The position numbers and the translations under genes are program-made. Below the pieces are notes generated by a model that did not search any database, was not told the origin of the DNA, and worked only from the letters and a program-made list of their open reading frames with translations. From assembly GCF_918797505.1 (NCBI RefSeq), contig NC_092800.1, positions 32,044,263-32,108,262 on the forward strand: 64,000 nucleotides of DNA, read 5' to 3'. Shown in pieces: positions 22,069 to 31,740 of the stretch (positions within the stretch are counted from its first letter, which is position 1; each line of letters begins with the position of its first letter). This DNA comes from Bemisia tabaci. Taxonomy: Eukaryota > Arthropoda > Insecta > Hemiptera > Aleyrodidae.

Positions 22069-23090
22069 TCAGGGGAAAGGACGCCGACATTGCTTTTAGC
22101 ATACCATCCATCGGCACTGGACCCCGAGATGGACTAGTTTCAACCAATAGGATCACTTTATTTTCCTTTTATTTTCTTTGTCTACCCTGGTAAAAATTGG
22201 CAGTAGAATCTGTGTTCCAAAATACCATAGACCTACGGCCGGCTGTAAGATTTGCAATAGCCGGCTACAAAATTTCTTATAGCCTTTTATAGCAGATGGC
22301 GAGTAAGCAACTCACAGCCAGGCGATAAAGTGTATGCTAAACGTCACTAATTACGGATGCTAGGACTTACTGAGTTTTTGGACCACTGCTCTCTTTTTGG
22401 GCCGTAATATCTTGATTTATTTTGCGAGGAAAGCTACGTACTTTTGATGGATGCCTGCCATCCCTAATACATTAGAGCGCCTTCAGTTTCGTATGATACT
22501 GTTCAATACCTCTGGTGTGAAATAGTTGCTTCAAGCGCCGTGGCACGCTGCGGTGCGGCAGGCGGGCAGCCAGCGCGAGAACGCGCATTGGCGCCTACAA
22601 ACCTAACAGGGATACTTCACGCGTTGCGCAATGCGTGAAGTATCCCTGTTAGGTTTGTAGGCGCCAGTGCGTAGCCGCTCCGCTTTGTGTTAGGCTCTAA
22701 TATTAATCTCGCGGAGTCAGCGTTATTCAACTCATGCTTTTGAAATGTTTGCACATCCTGTATGGATTATCTCATTTTAATTGATGAAAAAAAATATGTA
22801 TTAAAGGAAAATATAATGTGTGTTTTGTAAATATTAAGGTGGTTCCGTATCAAACTAATGATTTCCAAAGCACACGAATTTCTACACAAATCTTATAGCC
22901 TTTTATAATCGATGGCGAAAAAGCAACAGCCAGGCGATAAAGTGTAAAGCCCGGCGACAGGAACTATAGCCCGGCTGCATAATTTTCGAAGGTATCAGGG
23001 GAAAGGACGCCGCAATTGCTTTAAGCATACCGTCGGCACCTGACCCCAAGATGGACTAGATACTAAATTGACTAGTTTCAACCAAACGGA
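22069..23090. repeat. Two duplicated segments in a-b-b-a order
   Basis: Segment a (CAGGGGAAAGGACGCCG, TTTTAGCATACC, GATGGACTAG, TTTCAACCAA) occurs at 22069-22165 and 22993-23085. Segment b (CTTATAGCCTTTTATA, GATGGCGA, AGCCAGGCGATAAAGTGT) occurs at 22265-22337 and 22888-22950. All are in the same orientation, so this is neither a simple tandem repeat nor an inverted one. Confidence 0.7.
22589..22666. repeat. 78-bp near-perfect palindrome
   Basis: Perfect 34-bp arms at 22589-22622 and 22633-22666 around a 10-nt centre GTTGCGCAAT, which itself contains palindromic TTGCGCAA. Weaker pairing extends to 22583 and 22671. One arm sequence (GCGCAATGCGTGAAGTAT, TTGTAGGCGC) also occurs twice as direct copies at 35401 and 35487. 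Confidence 0.95.
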
Positions 23091-23327
23091 TCCATTGGCG
23101 GATCCAGAAAATTTGCAACATTATCTTTTCTCCTTTTAATCTTATAGAAATGTATCGATTCTGGGAGGGGTCATAAGTTCCGACAAGAATCGATTATTTA
23201 ACATAGGTTTAAATGGATGAAATCCGGTGTTGTCACATTGCTGGATCCGCCTCTTATATGATCGCTTCATTTTTACTTTATCCTCTTTGTCTATAGCTTT
23301 GTCTAAAACTATTAATAATCAGCCCCC
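23045..23327. mobile_element. Family E right half, split by family D
   Basis: GACTAGTTTCAACCAAACGG then, after the D element, GATCGCTTCATTTTTACTTT, CTTTGTCTATAGCTTTGTC and ATTAATAATCAGCCC match the right half of family E at 36001. Confidence 0.65.
23093..23256. mobile_element. Family D hAT-type MITE, copy 2, nested in E
   Basis: CATTGGCGGATCCAGAAAAT at the left and CACATTGCTGGATCCGCCTC at the right, with the family interior (GAAATGTATCGATTCTGG, CATAGGTTTAAATGG). Flanking 8-mers agree only partly, so the insertion is older than the copy at 20825. Confidence 0.82.
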
Positions 23328-23542
23328 AAGGTGCATCGCGTGTTCGCCGTTTGGATTCGTGCGTGGGGTTGTCTAAGGCTCGGCCTTGAGTTTGCGCAGT
23401 CCAGACGACTAATTGAATCACCCAAACACCATGGCAGCGGTTAATAGGCATCATTTAGCGGGGCAGCGGGGCAATCATCAATTAGGTACAAAGGCGCGTA
23501 TCCAGAGAGGCTGGGCAATGAGCCCCGGCAACTGCTCGTAAT
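23328..23542. promoter_or_regulatory. GC-richer block with homeodomain-like sites
   Basis: Contains several TAAT cores in a non-repetitive GC-richer context (GACTAATTGAATCAC, GCGGTTAATAGG, ATCATCAATTAGG). Might be a conserved non-coding element. No direct evidence of function. Confidence 0.2.
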
Positions 23543-23703
23543 CAGAGGCGAGGCGTGAATGATCGATTATCGATATTGCCCCATCTAAGCTGTGCTAAAG
23601 AATCGATTATTAAGGTGTGCGTTGCGAACACCCTTCTATCGATTTTTTTCATAGGTTTAAATGGCAGATCAATCGATATATCGAAAAGCACGCTACGCCA
23701 CTG
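23543..23703. mobile_element. Family B hAT-type MITE
   Basis: CAGAGGCGAGGCGTGAATGA at the left and CACGCTACGCCACTG at the right. The interior has TTATCGATATTGCCCC, TGTGCGTTGCGAACACCC and CATAGGTTTAAATGGCAG. The flanking 8-mers do not match, so the target duplication has decayed or rearranged. Carries TATCGATA. Confidence 0.85.
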
Positions 23704-23920
23704 TCCAGTTTGACGCGCCCGCCTTGCCGTAGCGCGGACAGTTCGCGCTAGAACGTCGGCCTTGTTGCCTGCTCCAAGTACTCCTATTTAGATCGCGATA
23801 GTGGATAGGAAAGAACCAGGTTTTTTGTAAAAACAAGAATCATGTTCAATAAATTTGACTAAATTTTACCATTTCGAACCACAATCTCTATCTCATCGCT
23901 AAGAGCACCTTCTACCTAGA
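23704..23920. other. Short unique segment
   Basis: GC-richer at the left edge, then AT-rich; nothing recognised. Confidence 0.3.
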
Positions 23921-24335
23921 CAAAATGAAGAAGAAAGAGGGGCAAGAGTCTGGGAGAGGATGAAGGATAGAAAAGGGAAAAGCACCGAGAAAAGATCAAG
24001 AGAGCAAGAAGTAAAATAAGCGTTAGAAATAAAGAAGAAGAGACCAGAAAAGAAAACAAGAAGAGATTGTGAGGAAGGCAGAGGAAGTGAAGGAAAAAGA
24101 GGTTGAGGAGGAAAATGGAAAAGGAATCGAGAGAAAAATAGAAAGAAGAGGAAGAGGTAGACCAGAGAGGTAAAGAGGAAATATAGGAAGAAGAAATGAA
24201 AAAATTAGGAGAGAAGAGAGGCAAATGGATAACGAAGAGGAAGAATTAGAAGAGAAAGATGAAGGGATGCAACGAAGGGCAGAAGAGGTAGGTGGAGAGA
24301 TTATTAAAAGGAAGACGATGAAGAAGTGAGAGTAG
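23921..24335. repeat. Polypurine tract of about 415 bp
   Basis: The + strand is almost entirely A and G over several hundred bases, with GAAGAAG, GAGAGG and AGGAAG words. It can form triplex or slipped structures and blocks normal coding. The long open frame on the opposite strand (F/S/L-rich) is explained by this composition. Confidence 0.9.
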
Positions 24336-24769
24336 GAACACTTGTCTAAATTTAGAAATATCTACTCACATACATTTTTTCTGGATGAGCCTGAAATATT
24401 GGTTTCTTTCTGCAAAATTCAGCCAAACTCCTTGAAAGAACACAGGCATCACTTGCAGCGTTAATTCCCTCTGAATTGAGCTGGCTCTATAGTATACAGG
24501 AGACTAGACAGGAAGTTCAGTTATTTAAAGACTCATAGCTGTGACAGTTTCTTTGCGCCGTAAATTTATTGCCAAATATGTGATACAACTATTTGAACGT
24601 CTAAGTAGCTCAAATTGCATAGCCTTAAAATTGAAGGAGTTTTCTATCTCTCCCCGGTAATTTCTATATCTGACGTAAAAAACGCACAAATTCCTCGGAG
24701 ACCACATCGATGATGGATGTGCAAGTATTTTTAACAATCAATTTCCTGTCTTCATCGACGGAATTGACG
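24336..24769. other. No recognised feature
   Basis: AT-rich sequence without a recognisable element. Confidence 0.35.
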
Positions 24770-25065
24770 GCAAAATTTGGCAGCGTGGCCGTGAGAGAGG
24801 ACGGGAAAGGAGTGCAATTAATTACGGCGTCAAGACGCGGCTGCGGTGTCGCTCAACGATCTGCGATCAGTGATCAGCCGCGATGAGACGCGATCAGTGA
24901 TCAGCGATCACAGGCCGAGCTCGAGCGAGCGATCGGGGATGCAAGCCACATTGTAAAACAGTTTCGTTTATGGTCATTCGCCGAGCGGCGCAATGCGAAC
25001 GGGTCTCTCCTGAGCCGCGCCGCCGCCGCCGTATGCGTCAACACACGTCTGCCTTATAATTTTGG
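24770..25065. promoter_or_regulatory. GC-rich block with GATCAGTGATCAGC iterations
   Basis: CpG-rich. The word GATCAGTGATCAGC occurs twice within about 40 bp. Also contains CGTTTATGGTCA (a Hox/Caudal-like TTTATGG core) and GCCGCGCCGCCGCCGCCG. A possible regulatory or conserved non-coding block, with no clear splice or start signal. Confidence 0.25.
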
Positions 25066-25685
25066 ACGGTGGTTCGTCAACGATCAAGGCTTCTCATCGG
25101 AGAGAACGTCTTTTCTTCGTTTTGATAAAGGTCGGAATTTTTTGTGGGGATTTTCGATTTTGGGACTATCTACGTGTTACGGGCAAATGCTGAAACCTTG
25201 GTACATTGCGATCTCCCCAGGTTTCAACGTTTGAAAAAATAAAGCAAAATTTGAATTTAGCGACCCAAATATCCCCCAGTAACCAAGTTTTTCACAAAGT
25301 TTCCGGCTCAGATGCTTCTGAAGTCCACATATGAGAAGAAATGCGATAAATTTTGTTTCTATGAATCAATATTTTTCAATTTTCCTCATCATGAACTACA
25401 AGATTTTGGAATAAAACACAAAATTTGAACTCAGCGACCCAAATAACTGCCAAGACTAACTTATACTGTACACTCTTCTATGTTAGCATGCTCAGACGCC
25501 TCTGAGGACTCTTGTACGGCTGAATTCGGCCCCCGATGCGCTAGCTTTCCGTGCATTGCGATATGCCCAAACTTCGGCATTTGTCCAGATTTTATAAATT
25601 GAATCGTTCAATTTGAAAACAAGCAAATTCTAATGAGTAGGGTACAATAAACGAACCAAATTGATTCATGTCTATAATCGAACCA
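25066..25685. other. No recognised feature; weak internal duplication
   Basis: Two similar stretches with ATTTGAAT or TTTGAACT followed by CAGCGACCCAAAT are near 25252-25270 and 25422-25442, hinting at an old duplication of about 172 bp. Confidence 0.4.
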
Positions 25686-25825
25686 TTGGACTACATTTTG
25701 CAATTAGGAATTACAATTTCTAGTTCAGTTTAAAACCAACGCATGTACCTTTAGTTTCCTTACGCACGCAAGTGTTTTTACGGATGAGCCAGAAATTGTA
25801 ACTCTTGTTGCCAGATGAAGTGTAA
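25686..25825. mobile_element. Family AE short TIR element, copy 2
   Basis: TTGGACTACATTTTGCAATT at the left, with GTGTTTTTACGGATGAGCCA and GAAATTGTAACTC on the right arm. The right terminus is diverged (GTTGCCAGATGAAGTG). Confidence 0.65.
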
Positions 25826-26069
25826 GTGAGGGTTTAAAAAAAAATATGACCTCGCAATTGCTATCCAAAGTTTTACTGATTTTTGAGTGCAATCAACAGA
25901 GAAATCATTGAAATACAGTTCGAGACGTCCAACTATTTCCGGATGGAAATACGCTAATACATGATTTGCGAGTGGAAATGCAGTTATGTTCTTACGACTG
26001 GGAAAACGACGGACTGAGATCCTAATGTAAGTGATTACAAGCGACCCGCGGCGCGCGGCGTGGACCGGC

Positions 26070-26311
26070 GGCGCACAATGGATCGAGCCAATGGGAGAGG
26101 TTGGACAAAATTTGGAGGCTTTACAAGCTTATAACTCCGTTCATACAAAACTTTGAGGTCACTAAAGTGGCTCCATTGGTTTCCTCGTAAAATTTTCCTT
26201 TAGAAATCACCCCTTAAAATTTAAAATGTGACGAATTAGACATCAAAATTCGCAATTTTGGTTCAAAATTTCATGTCCGACCCCTCCGATCGACTCGATC
26301 CAGTGTGCGGC
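26070..26311. mobile_element. Family F TIR MITE, copy 1
   Basis: GGCGCACAATGGATCGAGCC at the left, mirrored by GACTCGATCCAGTGTGCGGC at the right. Subterminal GAGAGGTTGGACAAAA and TTTCATGTCCGACCCCTCC also pair. The interior contains AAGTGGCTCCATTGGTTTCC, a landmark shared with 16340 and 28530. Confidence 0.82.
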
Positions 26312-26745
26312 GTCGCGTCGGTAAGTACGCTGCGGTCGCGCGCGGAGATAAGTGAATAGAAACAATGGCAATTGCGATGTCGAAAAAGTCCTCGACGGAG
26401 CTGCATAATTTGCTCGGTGGCGATAGGATCGGACGACCGGGGGGGGGGGGGGGGGTCGGGGGACCGGGGACCCCCCGCGGAGCGGAGAAGAATCCCTTTG
26501 TGGGAAGTCCTCCTGCTGCCGGAGATTGATGGAACGGTGCCCGGGGAAAAGGCGTGTGCCGCCAGTTGTAATCTCCCCGTTCTTCGGACCATTCTCAATT
26601 TGTCAATCGCAGAGTCCCCGCGTACTTGCGGCCAACTTTTATGGCCCCCGTCCACGACGCGACCCGACGGACGGACGGCGGCCTTTGAGGGTTTTACGCG
26701 ACGTCGTGAGTTGCTAGATGTTGAGTGAGGAGAGTCGTAGCGAAC
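26312..26745. promoter_or_regulatory. GC-rich island with a G17 run
   Basis: About 430 bp of GC-rich DNA between elements F1 and I2. Contains 17 G at 26439-26455, several CG-rich words and CTTTTATGGCCC. Overlapping open frames exist on both strands, and the longest on the minus strand runs on into both neighbouring transposons, so it is not credible as one gene. Possible regulatory island. Confidence 0.25.
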
Positions 26746-27249
26746 GGAGATGTTGCATGTGTGAGGAATTTGCGATTTGACTGTTGATTGCATGTAAAAA
26801 TTCGCGAGAAACACGATGGTGCCACTGGTTTCCTCTGAAATCAACTCCCAAGCTCAAAAAAAGCTCTCAAGTTGAGGCCAAAATGGAGGGGATATCCCAC
26901 CCTACCCTGGAGTCCACCTCTACATCAAGACAAACTCTCCATGCGAAGATAGGGAGCGAACACATTAGCAGTGATGCCGTGTTTTCAGTTTTAGAGTCTC
27001 CAAATCAAGTGGCAGCCCTGTCAAAGTATTTGCTCCCTCGCTATCTCCGCATGGAGAGTTTGTCTTGATGTAGAGGTGGACTCTCAGGATAGCGTGGGAT
27101 ATCCCCTCCATTTTGTCTCACCTTTGAGAGCTTTTTTTGAGCCTGGGAGTTGATTTCAGAGAATACCAGTGACACCATCGTGTTTCTCGCGAAATTTTAC
27201 CGAAGAATCAACTGTCAAATCGCAAATTCCTCACACATGCAACATCTCC
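26746..27249. mobile_element. Family I long-arm foldback, copy 2, 504 bp
   Basis: Arms of about 225 bp pair almost throughout: GGAGATGTTGCATGTGTGAG, ATTTGCGATTTGAC, CGCGAGAAACACGATGG, CAAAAAAAGCTCTCAA, GGAGGGGATATCCCAC and CATCAAGACAAACTCTCC, all mirrored in the right arm. The loop of about 60 bp includes the unpaired middle near 26970-27010. A transcript would form a very long double-stranded hairpin. Confidence 0.9.
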
Positions 27250-27368
27250 ATTGGGGAGACACTTTAAAGAGAAAACGCACGGAGAAAAACATTAGTGCGT
27301 AGGGCCTAAAGTTCAGATCATAAGGATCTCTGAAGTTTTTTGGATCGTGCATCCGAGAACTTGAGGTC

Positions 27369-27523
27369 CAGTGCTTTGCAATACATCGATTGATCCACTA
27401 TTTAAACCTATGGAAAAGGATCGATGAAGAGGGTGTTCGCAATGAACACCTCAGTAATCGATTCTTTACCATAGCTTCAAGTGGGGTAATCATCGATAAC
27501 GGATCATTCACGCCCCGCTACTC
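27369..27523 (-). mobile_element. Family B hAT-type MITE in the left arm of C2
   Basis: Opposite orientation to its partner at 27665. CAGTGCTTTGCAATACATCG at the left and ATTCACGCCCCGCTACTC at the right. Flanks TTGAGGTC (27361-27368) and TTGAGGTT (27524-27531) agree at 7 of 8 positions. The variant ATCGATAACGGATCATTC is shared (inverted) with the partner copy and not with other family B copies. Confidence 0.88.
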
Positions 27524-27664
27524 TTGAGGTTCAGCTGTCGAAGTTGGGGTCACACATCTGAAGCGCTTCGGTACTTCACTACTTCGGTTCAAATTTCTAT
27601 AGAATCAACCGAAGTATCGAAGTACTTCAGATGTGTGACCCTAACTTCGACAGCTGAACCTCAA

Positions 27665-27831
27665 TAGTGACGAGGCGTGAATGATCCATTATCGATGATT
27701 CCCCCATTTGAAGCTATGGTAAATAATCGATTACCAAGGTGTTCCCTGCAAACACCCTGTTTACCGACTCTTTTCCATAGGTTTAAATGGCAGATCAATG
27801 GATGTATCGCAAAGCATGCCGCACGCCACTA
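27665..27831 (+). mobile_element. Family B hAT-type MITE in the right arm of C2
   Basis: TAGTGACGAGGCGTGAATGA at the left and TGCCGCACGCCACTA at the right. Flanks AACCTCAA (27657-27664) and GACTTCAA (27832-27839) agree at 6 of 8 positions and are the inverse of the left-arm target. GAATGATCCATTATCGATGA carries the same GATCC and CGATGATT variants as the partner. Confidence 0.88.
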
Positions 27832-27880
27832 GACTTCAAGTTTTCGGATGCACGATCCGAAAAACTTCAGAGATCCATTC

Positions 27881-28401
27881 GAGGTACATTGTATAAACGG
27901 TAACCACACAATTGGCGTTTATTCTCCCATACGTGACCTTATACGTTGACGCTAATGATCCTTTTCAATTGGGGGTCCAAGACTGGACTAGATAGGTAAC
28001 GTGCTGATTAGCATATATTTTGCTTCAACCAACGAGCTCCGTAAAATACGCAGCGAGCTACTGACAATTAAGAATCTCCAAATAACAGGTTTGCCCGTCA
28101 AATCAACTACCAAGCAAGATCGCCTCCGAATGACGTCATCAAATCCTCTCTCATCGAAACATCACAGGGCATGTTCCTGATAGAATCAGTTCCGACGAGT
28201 TACTGAGTTACAGTCAGGAGCGGACTTCCGTAGCGCCCAACCGTGGTGGTCATTAATTTCAATTTATCGGCTGTGAAAATACTCGTTTATTTAGATAGAC
28301 TCGGGCAATTTTCTTAATGGTCAATTTAATGCCCTCGGAGGCAGCTCCGAGGATGTCTTAATTCGACGCTTCGAACTGATCATCTCGGAAGTTGTTTAAC
28401 C
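27881..28401. other. No recognised feature
   Basis: A weak family E-like piece (GACTGGACTAGATAGG, CTTCAACCAACGAG) may lie near 27972-28045. Otherwise unique. Confidence 0.3.
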
Positions 28402-28643
28402 GCCACGCAGTGGATCGAGTCAATAGGAAAGGTCGGACACGAAATTTTGGAATAAATCTGCAAATTTTGACATTTATTTCGTCACATTTCAAATTGCAAA
28501 GGGTGTTTAAGGAAGAAAATTTTACTATGAAACCAATAGAACCACTTTTAGAATCTCAAAGTTTTGTACAAACGGAGTTATAAGCGTTTAAAGTTTCCAA
28601 ATTTTGTCCGACCTCTCTGATTGACTCGATCCATTGCGCGCCA
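28402..28643. mobile_element. Family F TIR MITE, copy 2
   Basis: GCAGTGGATCGAGTCAATAG at the left, mirrored by TGATTGACTCGATCCATTGC at the right. GAAAGGTCGGACACGAAATT and AAATTTTGTCCGACCTCTC pair subterminally. This uninterrupted copy shows GTCACATTTCAAATTG where element G has inserted at 15867. Confidence 0.85.
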
Positions 28644-28700
28644 GCGGGAGATTCGAAGTGATGGCACGTGAGCTAGTGGAAGAGTATGGCGGCAGTACTT

Positions 28701-28949
28701 CCAGCCTAAGGAAAAACGCCGTATGAGCATTCGAGAGTTGCCGAATTTCCTTGCATGAAATGTTTATTTTCGAGGGGAGCTACAAATATTTTCTCTTGAA
28801 ATTTTCAGATAATTTAGATCTAATTACGAAGAAAATTCTCTGAAAAACTGAATGGAAAATATTCATGAGTTTTCTTGAAAATTCATGTATAATGAAAGGA
28901 AATTTGGCAACTGATGAAGGCGCGTACAGCGTTTTTCCTAGCACGACAG
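28701..28949. mobile_element. Family A MITE, left terminus eroded
   Basis: CCTAAGGAAAAACGCCGTAT and CATTCGAGAGTTGCCGAATT at the left; GAAATTTGGCAACTGATGAA, CGTACAGCGTTTTTCC and TAGCACGACAG at the right. A family B element starts immediately after it. Confidence 0.82.
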
Positions 28950-29108
28950 AGTAGTGGCGCGGCGTGAATGATCGATTATCGATATTACCTCATTTAAAGC
29001 TATCTTAGAGAATCGATTATTAAGTTTTTTTGTTCCGAATACTCTATCGATCTTTTTGCGTAGGTTTAAATGGCAAATGAATCGATCTATCGCAAAGCAA
29101 GCCACGAG
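28950..29108. mobile_element. Family B hAT-type MITE
   Basis: AGTAGTGGCGCGGCGTGAAT at the left, then TTATCGATATTACCTC, GAGAATCGATTATTAAG, GCGTAGGTTTAAATGG, CTATCGCAAAGCAAGCCACG. The central inverted core is altered by a T run. Carries TATCGATA. Confidence 0.82.
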
Positions 29109-29302
29109 TGCGGATGTTCCTACCCAGTTAAATTGCCTGCTTTAAATGGATTTGCGGCTTTTCTTCGGGCAGATTTAGTAGTATATTTACAGATGAGTCT
29201 TGTAGGCGTTTCTGTTACGAAATTTATGAGGCTGTAAATTTAAGATCAGAAGACTAAACGATTATTTTCTGTACAGTTTATACTTTTTGAATGTGCATTC
29301 TC

Positions 29303-29753
29303 GTAAATGTCGTTACGTTATTTATTCGTCGAACGTTTCGGAAAATGCAATCTAAGTGCAATACTTTCGACCTCCTCATGAAATACAAATGGACAAAATT
29401 ATCTAGAATCAGCCTAACTGCACCTGACGTTGTCAAATTTTCTCTAATTTTTACCGAAGCACTGAGAATATTTCGTGAGTTTATTCTTCATCCTTGAGGG
29501 GAAAACCCACAAGAACGTAAATGTCGTTACGTATTATTTATTTGTCGAACCTCATGGAAAATGCAATCTATGTGCAATATTTTCGAACTCCTCACAAAAT
29601 ACAAACGGCCGGAATTATTCCAGAATCAGCTTAAAATCACCTGATGTTGTTAAATGTTCCCTAATTTTTACAAGAGTACTGATGTATTTACGTATTCTAC
29701 CTTAGAATTTTGTGAGTTTATTCTTCATCCTTGAGGGGAAAATCCACAAGAAC
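29303..29753 (+). repeat. Tandem duplication of a 214-237-bp unit
   Basis: GTAAATGTCGTTACGT starts each copy (29303 and 29517), and TGAGTTTATTCTTCATCCTT plus GAGGGGAAAAYCCACAAGAA ends each. The second copy is longer by about 20 bp. Similar short open frames in both copies reflect the duplication. Confidence 0.88.
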
Positions 29754-31215
29754 TTATGAAGGTTTGAAAATATCTCGTTTAGAACGAAGAGATATTGCAG
29801 TATTTTGGCGCCGATAGGTTGCGTTTACCAAAATTAAGTTTTTATCGCTGATTTGATGCATATAGTTGAAAACTAATTCGCTGAACGAAGGCATAAAAAT
29901 GAGGATTAAAGTGTCAAGAATTTTAATCCTCTCGGAAAAAACAACGCTCTGCGTAAATGGTGCATAAAAGGTGAGGCAGGATGTAATATTGACCCAGATT
30001 AAGTCGTTTAAATCATAATCGCCTTTTCAATTGACTTTTTTGGTAGTGCAGCTTCTGTTTTTCAAATGTTGATGAATCAAAATGCCGAACTTGATTTTGC
30101 TTATTTTTTTTGGGTTGATTTGCTACTGAATTTGCACTACTCAAGTCAAGTTCAACCGTAATCAAAACGACCAACTATGGTTCCCAGCGAAGATAGATAT
30201 GGTTCCCAGTAAATCTCATTCTTTTTCAAATTTTTTCCACTTATTGATAAAGGAAATTTGAGGAAAATTGGAATTAGGGAAATTTAGAAGATGAAGTGTT
30301 CACGTTGAATCATAGCATTATTTGTATGAAGCTTTCAGTGAGTACGTGTATTCTTAAAGAAGGACTTTGTTTTTCCAATCGATTACTTCATTGACATTGT
30401 CATGTTGGATATCTCTAAAAAGCTCTCTGGTATGAGCTTTTATGTTAGTTACAGCTTTGAAGGTCAAGGGAAACTTCTGGAAAGGAGAATTACAGTTTTT
30501 TTTACGCGTTCATCCTAGCGCATAGAGTTGCAATTTTAGGAAAACGCATCTCCATGCGTTAGTTTAAACGCGTAAAAGAAACTATATTTCTCCTCGGAAA
30601 GCCGGACAAAACATTTTGGAGATATCTCTTCGGGTATCTGAACCGCGTTGGAGGACGGCGCATAAATTAATATTTGGGATGTAACATTTTCTTGAATATA
30701 AAAACCTTAATTTTGCCCCTGATGGATGAAAAAGAATGATGCGTCATCCATTAGGTAGATTGTTGAGTAGATTTTGTCAATGTAGAAAATTTTGCTGAAA
30801 ACAGTATCAACACATCCCTCTTCAGTCATCATACCGCCACATTAATAGTCTTTCTCGATAGTAAGTTTTAATTTGGCCTTAGACAAGGTTGTGGTGGTAT
30901 TTTATTTCAGAGCCCATCAGGTGTAGGTGACTTCCGGTGATGAGTCGTTGAGTTCTTAGCGCCACAGTGACGTCACGTTGATCCGTCCCGATGACCGGGC
31001 GAAAGCTTGAGGCTATGGAACAACATGTTTGACACGTATCTCGTCTACAGTCATTAACCCATTAATTGAGTGCCAAGACCTAATTTGCCCAAGAGTAATA
31101 AATTATTGACCCTGATTTGAACCTTCAACGATTCGTATATTTTGCTGCTGAGCGAGCTTATTTCTTATCGTCACCATCTGATCAAATGCTGCAGCCAAAA
31201 CCAATCCCATAGATG
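29754..31215. other. Mostly unique sequence with one short palindrome
   Basis: Nothing gene-like recognised. A palindrome at about 30478-30600 pairs GAGAATTACAGTTTTTTTTA and CGCGTT with AACGCGTAAAAGAAACTATA and TTTCTCC around a second inverted pair (AACGCATCTCCATGCGTT). Confidence 0.45.
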
Positions 31216-31224
31216 GCTTCAAGA

Positions 31225-31241
31225 GGGGGGGGGGGGGGGGG
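31225..31241 (+). repeat. Run of 17 G
   Basis: Homopolymer run followed by further purine-rich sequence to about 31325. Overlapping glycine-rich open frames are artefacts of this composition. Confidence 0.93.
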
Positions 31242-31615
31242 AAGGGGGACTTCGGTCCCTCCCCGTCCGACCGAGAAAAGGAGGGGGGAAGAAAGAAGGG
31301 TGGAACGGAGGAAGGAAAAAGAGGGACGCTTACATTTGGTAATTATTTATAACATAATTGACTCAAACTGCATTTTGGATGTTTTAAAATTCGGGTTTTT
31401 TAGTTTTAGTAAAGTTTTAGTTTTAGTTCCAGTAAGTTTTCTGGGAGAAATCCCCGGGCCCTCCCTCTGCGCCCTCGTCCTTCTCTCTGCCCCCTACCCC
31501 CATTCAAAGTGTCTAGATCTGCCTTTGACCAACCCTTGCCCCAGGAAGTCTCAAAAGTGCAAGGTCAAAGAGAAGTAACTAAGAAAATTTGAGAAGAAAA
31601 TGGGAGGAGACAGGC

Positions 31616-31728
31616 CAGTGTTACGTAATTCAAAAGGGGGGTGTAGGGCTGCGTTACGAGTGCGTTATAAGGTGGAGGGGGGTCAAAAAATCGAAAAAAG
31701 TGCGTTACGTAACACTTGAACGACCCCT
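31616..31728. mobile_element. Family AD short element (GTTACGTAA ends), copy 1
   Basis: GTGTTACGTAATTC near the left and GTGCGTTACGTAACACTTGA then ACGACCCC at the right are inverse. The middle is G-rich (GTGCGTTATAAGGTGGAGGG). Elements with GGGTCGTTCAARTRTTACGTAAC ends occur in many insect genomes, from memory. Confidence 0.65.
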
Positions 31729-31740
31729 ATCCGCAGCCCA

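Larger units (their letters stand above)
27289..27880. mobile_element. Family C foldback, copy 2, with a hAT MITE in each arm
   Basis: Outer arms CACGGAGAAAAAC, GGATCTCTGAAGTTTTTTGG and GTGCATCCGAGAACTTGAGG (left) mirror ACTTCAAGTTTTCGGATGCA and CTTCAGAGATCC (right). Inner arms TTCAGCTGTCGAAGTTGGGG and TCACACATCTGAAG mirror CTTCAGATGTGTGA and CTTCGACAGCTGAACCTCAA. Compared with the empty copy at 11040, family B elements sit at the same GACCTCAA point in both arms. The right outer end is truncated after GAGATCC. Confidence 0.88.

Noticed and set aside
23916..24224. 102-codon minus-strand hydrophobic F/S/L frame
   Set aside because: Complement of a polypurine tract; composition alone gives the frame.
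26263..26844. 193-codon minus-strand frame
   Set aside because: Runs across the right end of MITE F1, a GC island with a G17 run, and the arm of foldback I2. A gene with these boundaries is not credible.
31142..31578. Glycine- and arginine-rich frames around 31.2-31.6 kb
   Set aside because: Driven by the G17 run and following purine-rich stretch.
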